A stretch of DNA of 64,000 bases from Cyclobacterium sp. SYSU L10401 (GCF_010993705.1 NZ_WOFO01000006.1:274923-338922), one strand, 5' to 3'. Shown: positions 1 through 9,061, counted from the first letter of the stretch. Notes: generated by a model from the letters alone, not told the origin. Made by a program: numbers and translations.

Positions 1-490
1 CGGTAAATAAGGCGATGCCAACAATAAAGGAGGGCAAGCCTGCCTGGGTTTTATGGACGGTCCAATTCAGAAGTCGGCTAATGGTATACACTTGGAGTAT
101 GATTTAGCGTTAGGCTAAGCGGCTGATAGGGAGCAGAATAGATTCTTGCTCAATATATAACTAAATCATTATAAATCAATTGTAATGGGTGGAAAGGGGC
201 TTTTCTTACTATGGGTTTTCGTATCGTTCGCTGAAAATGAGCTGCTGCTACTGGTTGAAGTAGGTCACTTCACCCTGCTATCTTCGGTAACATAAAGGGA
301 TGAGACCCGCCCAAGAGCCATTTGTAATGGCTAAACGTAAATTTTTCCGGGATTGGCCAGTAGTATCGGGTATTTGACAGAAAACCAAGATCATTACAAA
401 AATGGCAAGACAATGAACTAACGAGAGTAGTTTTTACCCATATCAGTAAAACAAGTGTAAAATTTGTGTATTTTTACCCTTATTGGATGT
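1..490. other. gene-free left edge
   Basis: No open frame in the first 490 bases looks like a gene on either strand; the one long reverse frame is the shadow of the fic gene. The stretch holds a small perfect hairpin at 316-332 and a cluster of short AT-rich sites just before fic. It may be the downstream region of a gene lying left of the window. I see no tRNA, insertion sequence end or riboswitch that I can name. Confidence 0.5.
316..332 (+). terminator. short hairpin, possible weak terminator
   Basis: AGCCATT (316-322) and AATGGCT (326-332) pair perfectly around a three-base loop. The following bases (AAACGTAAATTTTTCC) hold only an interrupted T run, so this would be a weak terminator for something left of the window, or simply a hairpin. 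Confidence 0.3.
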
Positions 491-509
491 ATGAGCGTAA
501 AACTTACCC
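431..509 (+). promoter_or_regulatory. cluster of GTAAAA/TTTTAC sites around the fic start
   Basis: TTTTTACCC occurs at 431-439 and again 40 bases later at 471-479, and a shorter CTTACCC lies at 503-509. The reverse-oriented GTAAAA occurs at 446, 457 and 497. Six related half-sites in about 80 bases, ending at the fic start, suggest an operator. A near-consensus Bacteroidota -7 box (TA, three bases, TTTG) lies at about 458-466. The Fic protein has a winged-helix C-terminus, so autoregulation is possible; this is inference. Confidence 0.35.
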
Positions 510-1603
510 TTGATAAAATGGGCGAATTTGACAGAGAAATACCATACAATGACCTGCCGCTGCTACCGCCAAAAGCAGACATTGAAACCAAAACAATACT
601 TCGAAAGACTATTTCTGCAGGGAGAGCACTGGCAATGCTGAACGGAACATTGATGAATTTGCCCAACCCTACTTTGTTTTTAGATACAATATACTTACAG
701 GAGGCAAAGGCAAGTTCTGAGGTGGAGAATATTATTACCACCAATGACGAACTTTACAAATCGATGGTAGCGGACAAAAAAGTGGGAAACGCTGCAACTA
801 AAGAAGTGCTGAGTTACAAAGAGGCACTTTGGTTGGGTCTGGAACAGCTCAAAAAAAAGCCATTTATTACGACAAACCTTTGTATAAAAATAGTCCAGTG
901 CGTTAAAGGAAATAAAGCTTCTATACGTGTTACACCAGGAACAACATTGAGCAACACGCAAGGGGAAGTGATCTATACTCCGCCAAATGGGAAAACCGTT
1001 ATCCGTGATAAATTAGCGAATCTGGAAAAATTTATCAACGAGGATAACAGCATTGACCCTTTAATAAAAATGGCTTTAATGCACTATCAATTTGAAGCTA
1101 TACACCCTTTTTCTGATGGTAACGGAAGAGCAGGACGTATTTTATTACTGCTATATCTCAAATTATCAGGTTTATTGGACACACCAGCCATATATTTGAG
1201 TGGATATATCATCAAAAATAAAACGGAATACTATCAAAGATTGCAGGATGTCACCGAAAATGGCGAATGGGAAGTCTACCTTTTATATATGTTGGATATG
1301 ATTGAAGAGACAGCAAGGAAAGGCTTGGAAAGATTGAATAAAATCATAACAACAATGGATGCAATTGGAAGCGAAATCAAAATGAAACTACCAAAAATAT
1401 ATTCCAAAGATTTAATAGAGATTTTATTTCGTTTACCATACACCAAACGTCAACATTTGATTGACGAAAAACTAGGTAATCCGAAAACAGTTGGGAATTA
1501 CTTGCTAGCATTGGAGAAAAACGGATTTTTACAATCAGTGAGGGTTGGTAAAGAAAAATTATACCTTAACAATCACTTGCTGAAAATATTGGAAGAAAAA
1601 TAA
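491..1603 (+). CDS. Fic family protein (AMP-transferase), class II, with C-terminal winged helix
   Basis: Fic proteins move AMP or another nucleotide part onto hydroxyl side chains of target proteins. The catalytic loop HPFSDGNGRAGR is complete at about residues 205-216. The class II inhibitory motif [ST]xxxE[GN] is also present, as SSEVEN at about residues 75-80, so the enzyme should be held inactive by its own N-terminal helix. The N-terminal PYNDLPLLPP stretch is typical of the family. The last 70 or so residues look like a winged helix (YTKRQHLIDEKLGNPKTV region), as in other stand-alone Fic proteins of Bacteroidota. I chose the ATG at 491; the ATG at 518 fits the family start equally well, and the TTG at 464 is less likely. 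There is no toxin or antitoxin partner beside it. Family certain, target unknown. Confidence 0.88.
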   Translation: MSVKLTLDKMGEFDREIPYNDLPLLPPKADIETKTILRKTISAGRALAMLNGTLMNLPNPTLFLDTIYLQEAKASSEVENIITTNDELYKSMVADKKVGNAATKEVLSYKEALWLGLEQLKKKPFITTNLCIKIVQCVKGNKASIRVTPGTTLSNTQGEVIYTPPNGKTVIRDKLANLEKFINEDNSIDPLIKMALMHYQFEAIHPFSDGNGRAGRILLLLYLKLSGLLDTPAIYLSGYIIKNKTEYYQRLQDVTENGEWEVYLLYMLDMIEETARKGLERLNKIITTMDAIGSEIKMKLPKIYSKDLIEILFRLPYTKRQHLIDEKLGNPKTVGNYLLALEKNGFLQSVRVGKEKLYLNNHLLKILEEK

Positions 1604-1985
1604 CAGCCGGTAATAACACCTATACGCAATGCCCTTCGGGACACTGCGCATAGCCAAGCCAGACAGCGTTGAGCTAATCCTCCCAAAACGGCATGCAACA
1701 ACGAAAGATTGCATTCATTCAGGTAAGGCAGACTCCGGATTCCAAAAGATCCCTGCTTCCGCCCTTTCAATCAGCACAGTGCAGGATGGTTCCTTTTTTG
1801 TTCCATCGTACTTTTAAAATGAGTTTAAATTAACACAGGTTTACCTTCCCGGTAAGCCGCCCAGCATCAGAAGGGAAAAGTTTGGTATGAAAATACTGGC
1901 GAATTACCTTCTGATGCTTATCTTTATCTGATGTTGCCAACAATGGCAGCCTTATTTTGTTAGATAGCCAAAACACCTGCCCTAA
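1604..1985. other. intergenic region between fic and lutA
   Basis: No convincing gene. A 62-codon frame at 1629-1817 has no family features. The region carries a small CCC-TTC-GGG hairpin near 1630-1640 and a long inverted repeat at 1863-1918. It also has a near-consensus promoter for lutA: TTG at 1934-1936 and TATTTTG at 1953-1959, one base short of TAnnTTTG. Confidence 0.4.
1863..1918. repeat. 12-bp inverted repeat upstream of lutA
   Basis: AGCATCAGAAGG (1863-1874) is matched exactly by CCTTCTGATGCT (1907-1918), with 32 bases between. It lies 67 bases before the lutA start and just upstream of the candidate -33 element. It could form an RNA hairpin, be an operator of a dimeric repressor, or be the remains of a small mobile element. 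No T run follows, so it is not a simple terminator. Confidence 0.55.
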
Positions 1986-2714
1986 ATGAAAGTCGGATTA
2001 TTTATTCCCTGTTACGTAGAGCAATTTTACCCCAAAGCGGCCATTGCCAGCTTACAGGTACTGGAAAAAGCCGGCGTACAGGTGGAATACCCCCTGGAAC
2101 AAACCTGTTGTGGCCAGCCCATGGCCAACTCGGGCTACCAGCAGTATGGAGAGGGTGCTGCCCAATTGTTTCGTAAGAATTTTGAAGCCTACGATTATGT
2201 GGTTTGCCCTTCCGGTAGCTGTACCCTGCATGCCAAGGAACACATTCTTTCGGACAATGGGGAGGGACCCAAAATATATGAGTTGTGCGAATTTCTTACC
2301 GATGTATTGCAGGTAAAAAGCCTGGATGCCAGCTTTCCTTTCCGGGTGGGTTTACATGCCAGTTGCCATGGTTTAAGGGGCCTGCACCTGGCCAAGCCTT
2401 CCGAATTGATGATACCGGAATTTAACAAGCCGCTGGGTTTGCTGGAGATGGTAAAGGACATAGACCTGGTTCAACTGACAAGAAAGGACGAATGCTGTGG
2501 CTTCGGCGGTACATTTGCCGTATTTGAAGAAGCCGTATCAGTGGACATGGGCAGGGACCGCATCAAAGACCACGAGCAACAAGGGGTGCAGGTAATTACC
2601 GGTGCAGACATGTCCTGCCTCATGCACCTGGAAGGCCTGCTTCGCAGAGAAAAAAAGCCCATCAGGGTCATGCATATTGCAGAGATATTGAATGGGCATA
2701 CACCCGAAAATTAA
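1986..2714 (+). CDS. lutA: L-lactate oxidation iron-sulfur protein LutA
   Basis: This is the first subunit of the LutABC complex, which oxidises L-lactate to pyruvate in the cytoplasm. Two cysteine-rich CCG domains are visible: CCGQPMANSG at residues 41-50 and CCGFGGTF near residue 170. Single cysteines in CPSGSC and HASCHG complete the cluster ligands. At 242 residues it matches LutA/YkgE. The start ATG follows the promoter-like region directly. lutB begins 13 bases after its stop, and lutC overlaps lutB, so the three are one operon. No lactate permease or LutR-type regulator is next to it. Confidence 0.93.
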   Translation: MKVGLFIPCYVEQFYPKAAIASLQVLEKAGVQVEYPLEQTCCGQPMANSGYQQYGEGAAQLFRKNFEAYDYVVCPSGSCTLHAKEHILSDNGEGPKIYELCEFLTDVLQVKSLDASFPFRVGLHASCHGLRGLHLAKPSELMIPEFNKPLGLLEMVKDIDLVQLTRKDECCGFGGTFAVFEEAVSVDMGRDRIKDHEQQGVQVITGADMSCLMHLEGLLRREKKPIRVMHIAEILNGHTPEN

Positions 2715-2727
2715 AGACCAATACCAA

Positions 2728-4104
2728 ATGAAACTCCCTCAGACACATGCTGATGCTGCAGCAGAATTCCTAAAAGACACTGACAGGAGTCATTGGCACG
2801 ATGATACCCTCTGGCATGTCAGAAGTAAAAGAGACGCCTCTGCGCAGAAAATTCCGGAATGGGAACAACTGCGTACCCTGGCCTCCCAGATCAAAGACCA
2901 TGTCCTGTCCAATCTGGATAACCTGCTGCTTCAATTTGAGAAAAATGCCCAGGCCAATGGCATCGAAGTATTGTGGGCCAAAGATGCTCAGGAACACAAC
3001 GAACACGTACTCCGTATTCTGGAAGAAAACCAGGTGAAGCAACTGGTAAAAAGCAAATCCATCCTGACAGAGGAATGTGGCTTGAACCATTTCCTGGAGG
3101 ATAAAGGCTACGATGTGGTCGACACCGATCTGGGAGAGCGCATCATTCAGTTTAACAAGCAGGTGCCCAGCCACATTGTGATGCCAGCCATTCACCTGAA
3201 GAAAAAAGAAATAGGGGATATCTTTCACGAGCACCTGGGTACCGAGGCAGGTGCGGATGATCCGCAATACCTGACGGAAGCGGCCCGGCAGCACCTGAGG
3301 CAAAAATTCATTCAGGCCCATGCCGCCATTACGGGTGTAAACTTCGGGATTGCCGAAACGGGGGGCTTTGTGGTCTGCACCAATGAAGGCAATGCCGATA
3401 TGGGGACCCACCTGGCCGATATCCACATTGCCTGCATGGGCATCGAGAAATTGATACCCAGGGCAGCGGATCTGGGGGTGTTTTTACGGCTTTTGGCAAG
3501 GAGTGCCACCGGACAGAGCATCACCAACTACAACTCGCATTTTCACCGTCCCAGGAAAGATAAAAAAATGTACCTGATCCTGGTGGATAACGGGAGAACC
3601 AAACAGTTGGGCAGGGAGGATTTCAGAAATTCCCTTAAATGTATCCGTTGTGGGGCTTGCATGAATACCTGCCCCATTTACCGCAGGAGTAGTGGATTCA
3701 GCTACAACTCCACTGTTCCGGGACCGATAGGCTCCATTCTATCCCCTGGCATGGACTTAAAGAAACACAGTACCCTGCCTTTTGCTTCTACCCTCTGTGG
3801 ATCCTGTTCGGATGTGTGTCCGGTAAAAATCAATATACACGAACAGCTGTACAAATGGCGGCAGGTCATCACCAAGGAAGGCCCTTCCCAGCCATCGAAA
3901 AAATGGGCCATGCGCTTTGGAGGAAAGGTCATGTCCAAGCCCAAATTGTTTGACCTGATGGGTAGAATGGCCCGAAAGTCGCTTTCCATCAGCCCCAGAG
4001 GTTTTGTCTACAACAGTTTCAACGCCTGGGGCAAACACCGGGAGCTACCGGAAGTTCCGAAAGAAAGCTTCAAGGATTGGTACAAGAAAAACAGGAACAA
4101 ATGA
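2728..4104 (+). CDS. lutB: L-lactate oxidation iron-sulfur protein LutB
   Basis: Central subunit of the LutABC lactate-oxidising complex; it combines a LUD domain with ferredoxin-like 4Fe-4S centres. The motif CIRCGACMNTCP lies near residue 305 and CGSCSDVCP near residue 357, giving ligands for two 4Fe-4S clusters. The N-terminal half with GTEAGADDPQYLTEAAR is typical LUD. I chose the ATG at 2728 (MKLPQTHADA) because it lies after the lutA stop. The ATG at 2692 inside lutA would add 12 residues unlike the family. The stop overlaps the lutC start (ATGA). The 458 residues match the family. Confidence 0.94.
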   Translation: MKLPQTHADAAAEFLKDTDRSHWHDDTLWHVRSKRDASAQKIPEWEQLRTLASQIKDHVLSNLDNLLLQFEKNAQANGIEVLWAKDAQEHNEHVLRILEENQVKQLVKSKSILTEECGLNHFLEDKGYDVVDTDLGERIIQFNKQVPSHIVMPAIHLKKKEIGDIFHEHLGTEAGADDPQYLTEAARQHLRQKFIQAHAAITGVNFGIAETGGFVVCTNEGNADMGTHLADIHIACMGIEKLIPRAADLGVFLRLLARSATGQSITNYNSHFHRPRKDKKMYLILVDNGRTKQLGREDFRNSLKCIRCGACMNTCPIYRRSSGFSYNSTVPGPIGSILSPGMDLKKHSTLPFASTLCGSCSDVCPVKINIHEQLYKWRQVITKEGPSQPSKKWAMRFGGKVMSKPKLFDLMGRMARKSLSISPRGFVYNSFNAWGKHRELPEVPKESFKDWYKKNRNK

Positions 4105-4679
4105 GCAGTAAAGAAAGCATTTTAGCAGCCATACAAAAAAATAAACCCGATCTGCTTCCCCTGCCGGAGCATCCGGAGTTTCCCGTTGAAGGCGATCTGG
4201 TGGAACAGTATAAAAGCAGCATCAAATCCAATGGGGGCCAGGCCCTGGAAGCAAAGGGTCCTGAAGACATCCGCAGTTACCTGGACATTCATTTTCAGGA
4301 CAGCCAAATGATGCTGTCGCTTTCTACAGTCGTTGAGGGTAATTTTGATATTGCCCTGGCAGAAGATCCTCATGACCTGGAGCATGTAGACCTGGCCATA
4401 TTGGAGGGAGAATGGGGAGTAGCGGAAAATGCGGCCATCTGGCTTCCTGAAGAGCGGCTGAAGCACCGGGCTCTCCCATTTATTGCCCAGCACCTGATCG
4501 TTTTGTTGAAAAAGGACAGGTTACTGGGCAATATGCATGAGGTATATCAACTGATCAATGTATCGGACTCCGGCTATGGGGTATTTATCGCCGGGCCTTC
4601 CAAGACCGCCGATATCGAACAGTCTCTGGTGATCGGAGCACATGGTCCCCGCAGCATGACTGTTTTTTTACTGGATTAA
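4101..4679 (+). CDS. lutC: lactate utilization protein LutC
   Basis: LUD-domain protein (DUF162), third member of the lutABC lactate operon. At 192 residues it matches LutC/YkgG. The start ATG at 4101 overlaps the lutB stop in ATGA; an upstream in-frame ATG at 4077 inside lutB would add eight residues and is less likely. Typical features are the EGEWGVAENAAIW stretch in the middle and the closing ISGPS-like IAGPSKTADIEQ segment. The stop overlaps by four bases with the stop of the convergent gene on the minus strand. Confidence 0.92.
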   Translation: MSSKESILAAIQKNKPDLLPLPEHPEFPVEGDLVEQYKSSIKSNGGQALEAKGPEDIRSYLDIHFQDSQMMLSLSTVVEGNFDIALAEDPHDLEHVDLAILEGEWGVAENAAIWLPEERLKHRALPFIAQHLIVLLKKDRLLGNMHEVYQLINVSDSGYGVFIAGPSKTADIEQSLVIGAHGPRSMTVFLLD

Positions 4680-5629
4680 GCGGAAAAGGAACCCTGCAGT
4701 GCCTTCTCAGTGGCTTCTAATTGTTCCCTTACTTCCACGATGCTTTCCCATTCCCTGCCGGCTTCTCCGTATTCGATGCCACACCAGGAGCGATAGCCTG
4801 CTTTCAGGACAATGCGCATCATTTTCTCATAGTCCAGTGGGTATTGATTGCCTTTTCCATCCCAAACGGTGGTTTTGACACTTACGCCCTGGGCATAGGG
4901 CATCAATTCTTTAACCCCTTGGTACGAATCGTAGGATATGGGATCACCGTCGTTGGGGCTGATCTGGAAATTGCCAAAATCCGGCAAGGTACCTGCCCTG
5001 GGATGGTCGGCAGCCTTCATTACCCCGGATAGCCATTTGCCGTTACTGGAAAAGCCACCGTGATTTTCTATGGTGACGCCGATATCCATGGTATCGGCAA
5101 ATTCACAGAGTTGCCTCAAACCATCTGCCACCAGTTTCTGGGATTCGCTGAAAGCTTTTCTGTCCTGACTATACTCAACCGAAGAGTATCCATTTACCCG
5201 AATGGCATGACAGCCCAGAAATTTGGCTGCTTCCACCCATTTCTTGTGGTTTTCTACGGTTTCCATACGCTCAGCAGCATCAGCAGCCCCTAGCTGCCCT
5301 TCCCGGTCGCACATGATCAATACGGAGGTTACACCTTCCCCTTCAGCCCTGGTTTTCATTTCCTGAAGGTAGCTCATGTCTTTGGCCTTGTCCATAAAAA
5401 ACTGGTTGACGTATTCCACGGCCTCAATGCCATGTTTTTTGGCCAGCACCGGAAAATCCAGGTGGTTCATTTTTTCGGAAAAAAGGAGCTTGTTGACCGA
5501 CCATTCGGCCAGTGATATTTTGTACAGGGAAGCTCTGGGTAACTGGGAAAATGCCTGATTTCCCAAGCCTAAACCTAAAAAAGCGGAAGCGATTCCGGCC
5601 TTTTTGATAAAATCTCTTCTGTTATGCAT
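4676..5629 (-). CDS. secreted sugar phosphate isomerase/epimerase family protein
   Basis: A TIM-barrel protein of the xylose-isomerase-like (AP endonuclease 2) family, 317 residues. The N-terminus MHNRRDFIKKAGIASAFLGL is a twin-arginine-like export signal (NRRDF), ending near NQAFSQ, so it should be folded before export. Conserved barrel residues are in VTIENHGGFS, TLPDFGNFQIS and CGIEYGE (metal-binding Glu, Asp and Glu). Such proteins act on sugars or inositols; the substrate cannot be read here. It stands alone on the minus strand, convergent with lutC. Related Bacteroidota proteins are usually annotated as hydroxypyruvate-isomerase-like, which I would not claim. Confidence 0.8.
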   Translation of the reverse strand: MHNRRDFIKKAGIASAFLGLGLGNQAFSQLPRASLYKISLAEWSVNKLLFSEKMNHLDFPVLAKKHGIEAVEYVNQFFMDKAKDMSYLQEMKTRAEGEGVTSVLIMCDREGQLGAADAAERMETVENHKKWVEAAKFLGCHAIRVNGYSSVEYSQDRKAFSESQKLVADGLRQLCEFADTMDIGVTIENHGGFSSNGKWLSGVMKAADHPRAGTLPDFGNFQISPNDGDPISYDSYQGVKELMPYAQGVSVKTTVWDGKGNQYPLDYEKMMRIVLKAGYRSWCGIEYGEAGREWESIVEVREQLEATEKALQGSFSA

Positions 5630-5716
5630 GTTTTTTGAATAAAATGATATTACAGGGAGTCAAGATACTACATTTATTTTTCAACAACAATGCCAAGCCA
5701 GAAGAACGACACCTCT

Positions 5717-6289
5717 TTAAGGAGCCAGCCATTGGGCTGTCCAGGAATTTCCCTCCAATTTGAAAACAGCCCTCAGGTGGCTGAGACCATTCAGCTGCAG
5801 GCAGTCTACCGTTTTGGGCTGAATTTCGAGGACCACGAAGTGATCGTCACCCTGTTCTGCCTCCCAGCTATGAGCTTCTGTTGGGCCATCGATTTCTTCA
5901 CCTGGATGGAGGGAGGCCTGGTAAGCCTTTTGTGCCTCTCCCTGTACTTTATCCCAATGCCTTCGGCTTAGTTTGTTCTGTTGATGGATGTTTGCGGTTC
6001 CCTGTACCTTCACCTGACAGCGTTTTTTGGGATGGTAAAACAATAGGCTAAGCGCTGGATTTTCCCTGAGTTGAACGATTTTTTGGCTGCGGCTATCGGT
6101 ATAGCAGTAGAAACGATGCTGCTCATCCATTTCACGCAATACCAGGTAACGCACATCGGGTTGATCTCCGGATAAAGTCGCCAGGCTGACAAAACGAAAG
6201 GGGTGTTTGTGATCCAGGGTAGCCCGATGCCATTCATGCCTCACCGCAGCCCAAACATCCCTTAATGCATCCGAGTCTTTAAAAAGCAT
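5717..6289 (-). CDS. pyridoxamine 5'-phosphate oxidase-like FMN-binding protein
   Basis: A 190-residue split-barrel protein of the PNPOx-like family (the cyanobacterial Alr4036 type). The FMN-binding strands show in PFRFVSLATL, VRYLVLREMD and FYCYTDSRSQKI. The C-terminus carries the LNGLSHLRAVF-type closing motif. True PdxH enzymes are longer and have a different end, so this need not make pyridoxal phosphate. It lies 12 bases upstream of nothing else on its strand except the P-type ATPase, which starts about 1.9 kb upstream and ends 12 bases before this gene's start. The two may therefore share a transcript. Confidence 0.8.
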   Translation of the reverse strand: MLFKDSDALRDVWAAVRHEWHRATLDHKHPFRFVSLATLSGDQPDVRYLVLREMDEQHRFYCYTDSRSQKIVQLRENPALSLLFYHPKKRCQVKVQGTANIHQQNKLSRRHWDKVQGEAQKAYQASLHPGEEIDGPTEAHSWEAEQGDDHFVVLEIQPKTVDCLQLNGLSHLRAVFKLEGNSWTAQWLAP

Positions 6290-6301
6290 GTGTATGTTGA
6301 T

Positions 6302-8236
6302 TCATTGGTAAATGTTATTGATTCGGATGGCATTCAGAATGGCCAGCAGCGCCACGCCTACATCCGCAAATACGGCTTCCCACATACCAGCCATTCCTGC
6401 TGCTCCCAGGGTTAAAACCAGCAATTTAACCCCAAAGGCAAGGGCAATGTTTTGCCAGACGATATGGCGGGTGGTTTTTCCTATGCGGATGGCCAGGGCT
6501 ACTTTTGAAGGTTGATCGGTTTGGATCACCACATCTGCTGTTTCTATGGCCAGATCGCTGCCCATACCCCCCATGGCAATGCCCAAATCCGCAACCGCAA
6601 GGGCCGGGGCATCATTGATGCCATCTCCTACAAAGGCAATTACTTTGCCTGGAGTATGCTTTAATTTTTCCAGGTAGTTTAGTTTTTCTTCCGGCAGTAG
6701 TCCTCCAATGGCCCGACTAGCCGACAGGGTATGTCCCAATACGTCAACCACTTCCTGTTTGTCTCCGGAAAGTATAATCAGCTCCCCGATACCCATATGC
6801 TTTAAGGCCTCAAAAGCTTCCGGCGCATCTGTTTTGGTTTCGTCTGTCAAAGCAAAAAAACCGCAAAGCATGTCTTCAACAGCACAAAATATCAGGGTTC
6901 CCTCCGCTTTTGGCACGCGGGACATGCCTTTTATTTGCCGGCCCTCCATGAAGACCTGGTTGCCTACCATAACCTTTTTTCCATCCACCCATCCCAGGAG
7001 ACCCTTTCCGGCATGTTCTTTCAATTCGGCAACCGGGTACAGTTCGCCACCCACAAAATCCACCAGGGTACGGGCTATGGGGTGGTTGGACTTTGCTTCC
7101 AGGGAGGCCGCAAGTTTTTTCCAGTCTTTATCCGCTCCAGCCATTTCTTCCACCTTGCTTACAGAGAAAACTCCCCTGGTCAGTGTGCCGGTTTTGTCAA
7201 AAACCACCGCATTGACCCGGGTGATCAGGTCCAGGTAGTTAGACCCTTTGAAGAGGATACCTTTTCTGGAAGCTGCTCCAATACCCCCAAAGTAGCCCAG
7301 CGGTATGGAAATCACCAAAGCACACGGGCAGGAGATGACCAGAAATACCAAAGCCCGGTACAGCCAGTCGCTGAATTGGTAATCGGTTACAAAAAAGTAC
7401 GGGAGTACTACCAATGCCAGTGCCAAGTAGCTCACAATTGGGGTATACACCTTGGCAAACTTGCGGATAAACTGTTCCGTCTTGGCCTTTTTTGCGGTAG
7501 CCTGCTGTACGGTCCGGATGATTTTGGATAGGGAGCTGTCCTGAAAAGAGCGGGATACCGCTATGGTCAATAAATTTTCAAGATTGACCATGCCCGCCAA
7601 AACCTCCTCTCCCTGTTTCAAATCTGCCGGCATACTTTCCCCGGTAATCGCAGCAGTATTAAAGCTGCCAGTTCCCTGCTGCAGGATCCCATCCAAAGGT
7701 ACCCTTTCACCGGCCTGGATTTCCAGGATTTCTCCTACTTTTACCCGCTCAGGCTTTTCCCAGACCCGCTCACCATTCCTGATAATCCTGGCCTTGTCCG
7801 GGCGGATGTCCAATAAGGCCTGTATATTTCCCTTGGCTTTACTTACTGCCTGGTGTTGAAGTAATTCTCCAATGGTGTAAAACAGCATGACGGCCACCGC
7901 TTCCGGAAATTCTCCGATTGCGAAAGCCCCAATCGTAGCGATACCCATCAGAAAGAACTCCGTAAAAACCTCTCCCTGACGTATCAGTGTCCATCCTTTT
8001 TTGAGCACGGGCAAGCCCACCAGGCCATAGGATAACAAGTATACAAGTATCCATAAGCTGAAACCGGCAAGTCGGGCAGGTAAAAAATATTCTCCCATAA
8101 CGGCCAGAAGCAAGGTGGCCAGACTTAATAGACTGCTTCCCCAAATGCGCCGTAGGTTGGACCATTTGTCAGGCCTTTTTTGTTTTTTCGCCGGCGGTAA
8201 ATCGCTGCAGCAAACAGCTGAAGAAGAAGCTCCCAT
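6302..8236 (-). CDS. heavy-metal P1B-type ATPase, probably Zn/Cd exporter
   Basis: An inner-membrane pump that exports divalent soft metals using ATP. It shows the full P-type core: TGES near residue 197, the metal-binding CPC in VISCPCALVISIP near residue 302, the phosphorylated DKTGTLT near residue 346 and GDGINDAP near residue 535. In the last transmembrane region FADVGVALLAILNA carries the Asp typical of the Zn/Cd/Pb group (P1B-2). At 644 residues it lacks the usual N-terminal HMA metal-binding domain. Only a short cysteine-bearing tail (AVCCSD) remains before the first helix. No ArsR or MerR regulator stands beside it. Confidence 0.9.
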   Translation of the reverse strand: MGASSSAVCCSDLPPAKKQKRPDKWSNLRRIWGSSLLSLATLLLAVMGEYFLPARLAGFSLWILVYLLSYGLVGLPVLKKGWTLIRQGEVFTEFFLMGIATIGAFAIGEFPEAVAVMLFYTIGELLQHQAVSKAKGNIQALLDIRPDKARIIRNGERVWEKPERVKVGEILEIQAGERVPLDGILQQGTGSFNTAAITGESMPADLKQGEEVLAGMVNLENLLTIAVSRSFQDSSLSKIIRTVQQATAKKAKTEQFIRKFAKVYTPIVSYLALALVVLPYFFVTDYQFSDWLYRALVFLVISCPCALVISIPLGYFGGIGAASRKGILFKGSNYLDLITRVNAVVFDKTGTLTRGVFSVSKVEEMAGADKDWKKLAASLEAKSNHPIARTLVDFVGGELYPVAELKEHAGKGLLGWVDGKKVMVGNQVFMEGRQIKGMSRVPKAEGTLIFCAVEDMLCGFFALTDETKTDAPEAFEALKHMGIGELIILSGDKQEVVDVLGHTLSASRAIGGLLPEEKLNYLEKLKHTPGKVIAFVGDGINDAPALAVADLGIAMGGMGSDLAIETADVVIQTDQPSKVALAIRIGKTTRHIVWQNIALAFGVKLLVLTLGAAGMAGMWEAVFADVGVALLAILNAIRINNIYQ

Positions 8237-8326
8237 TGTCTTCGAATTTTATGGTTGGCCAAATGTACAATTAAAAACCATGCACGGAAATTGCAAAAAA
8301 GAAAGCGGCAAGAGAAAGCCGTCGTA

Positions 8327-8995
8327 TTATTTGATTTGAGGGGAATTACTTTTTTTCCCCAATTTTACCTTTAGTTGTTCACAGGTACTTTCAGGATTGT
8401 TTCGGTAATAGCGGTAAGTTCTTAAATCCACCTTGCCTACCCGGTAATGGTATTTTGCCCAATCGTAAAAGTCTGCATCGGCCGCATAGCCATCTATAAA
8501 TTTGCGCCTGGTAAAGACTTCCCTTTTCCCAAAAAGGGTTGCAAATAGAATACAATCATCCACATGGATCAACTGGTCCGGATGGTGGCGGTCCAATACA
8601 AAGTAATCCTCCGGCTGATCTACAATGGTTTGGGTGGTGGAGGCGATCAAATCGTATGCTGCCATTTGTTCCCTGGAGGACTGAAGATGCTGAGGGAGGT
8701 ATTCATCATCTGCATCCAGAATGGACAGGTAGTACCCCTGGCTTTTGGAAACCGCCAGGTTGATGGCACTGGACTGGCCTTTGTTTTCCTGCCGGAAAAG
8801 CCGGATGCGATTCGCCTGTTGCTCGCAGAAGGCATCAAGCCTTCCGCCGGGGTCATTGGTAGATCCGTCATCTACCAACACAATTTCAAAATTCTGAAAG
8901 GTTTGGTTAATGACAGAGCGAATGGCCCGTTGGAGTTGCTGAAACGGTGTATTGTAGGTGGCCACCAATACAGAAATTTCTGGTTTGCTCGACAT
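8327..8995 (-). CDS. glycosyltransferase family 2 protein
   Basis: A GT-A fold enzyme of 222 residues that transfers a sugar from a nucleotide-sugar. The start ISVLVATYNTPFQQLQRAI and the EIVLVDDGSTNDPGG segment are classic GT2, and the DXD-like metal site is in LDADDEYLP. I chose the ATG at 8995 (MSSKPEISVL) over the earlier one at 9022, because the family begins directly with the first strand and the upstream residues are not conserved. It has no membrane segment. It lies downstream of the peroxiredoxin terminator and so is probably transcribed on its own. Acceptor unknown. Confidence 0.85.
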   Translation of the reverse strand: MSSKPEISVLVATYNTPFQQLQRAIRSVINQTFQNFEIVLVDDGSTNDPGGRLDAFCEQQANRIRLFRQENKGQSSAINLAVSKSQGYYLSILDADDEYLPQHLQSSREQMAAYDLIASTTQTIVDQPEDYFVLDRHHPDQLIHVDDCILFATLFGKREVFTRRKFIDGYAADADFYDWAKYHYRVGKVDLRTYRYYRNNPESTCEQLKVKLGKKSNSPQIK

Positions 8996-9061
8996 AATCT
9001 CTAAATTAACCATCCATTCCAAAAAAAAGTTGTTTCAGGTTCATTTTTATCCCGTGAAAAT

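Noticed and set aside
109..115. GTTAGGC resembling an integron attC core site
   Set aside because: No matching RYYYAAC partner occurs at a suitable distance and no cassette-like gene order is present.
1629..1817. 62-codon frame between fic and lutA
   Set aside because: Low-complexity composition, no ribosome site and no recognisable motif.
2770..3426. 218-codon open frame on the minus strand inside lutB
   Set aside because: It is fully antisense to a strongly conserved gene and shows no family features.
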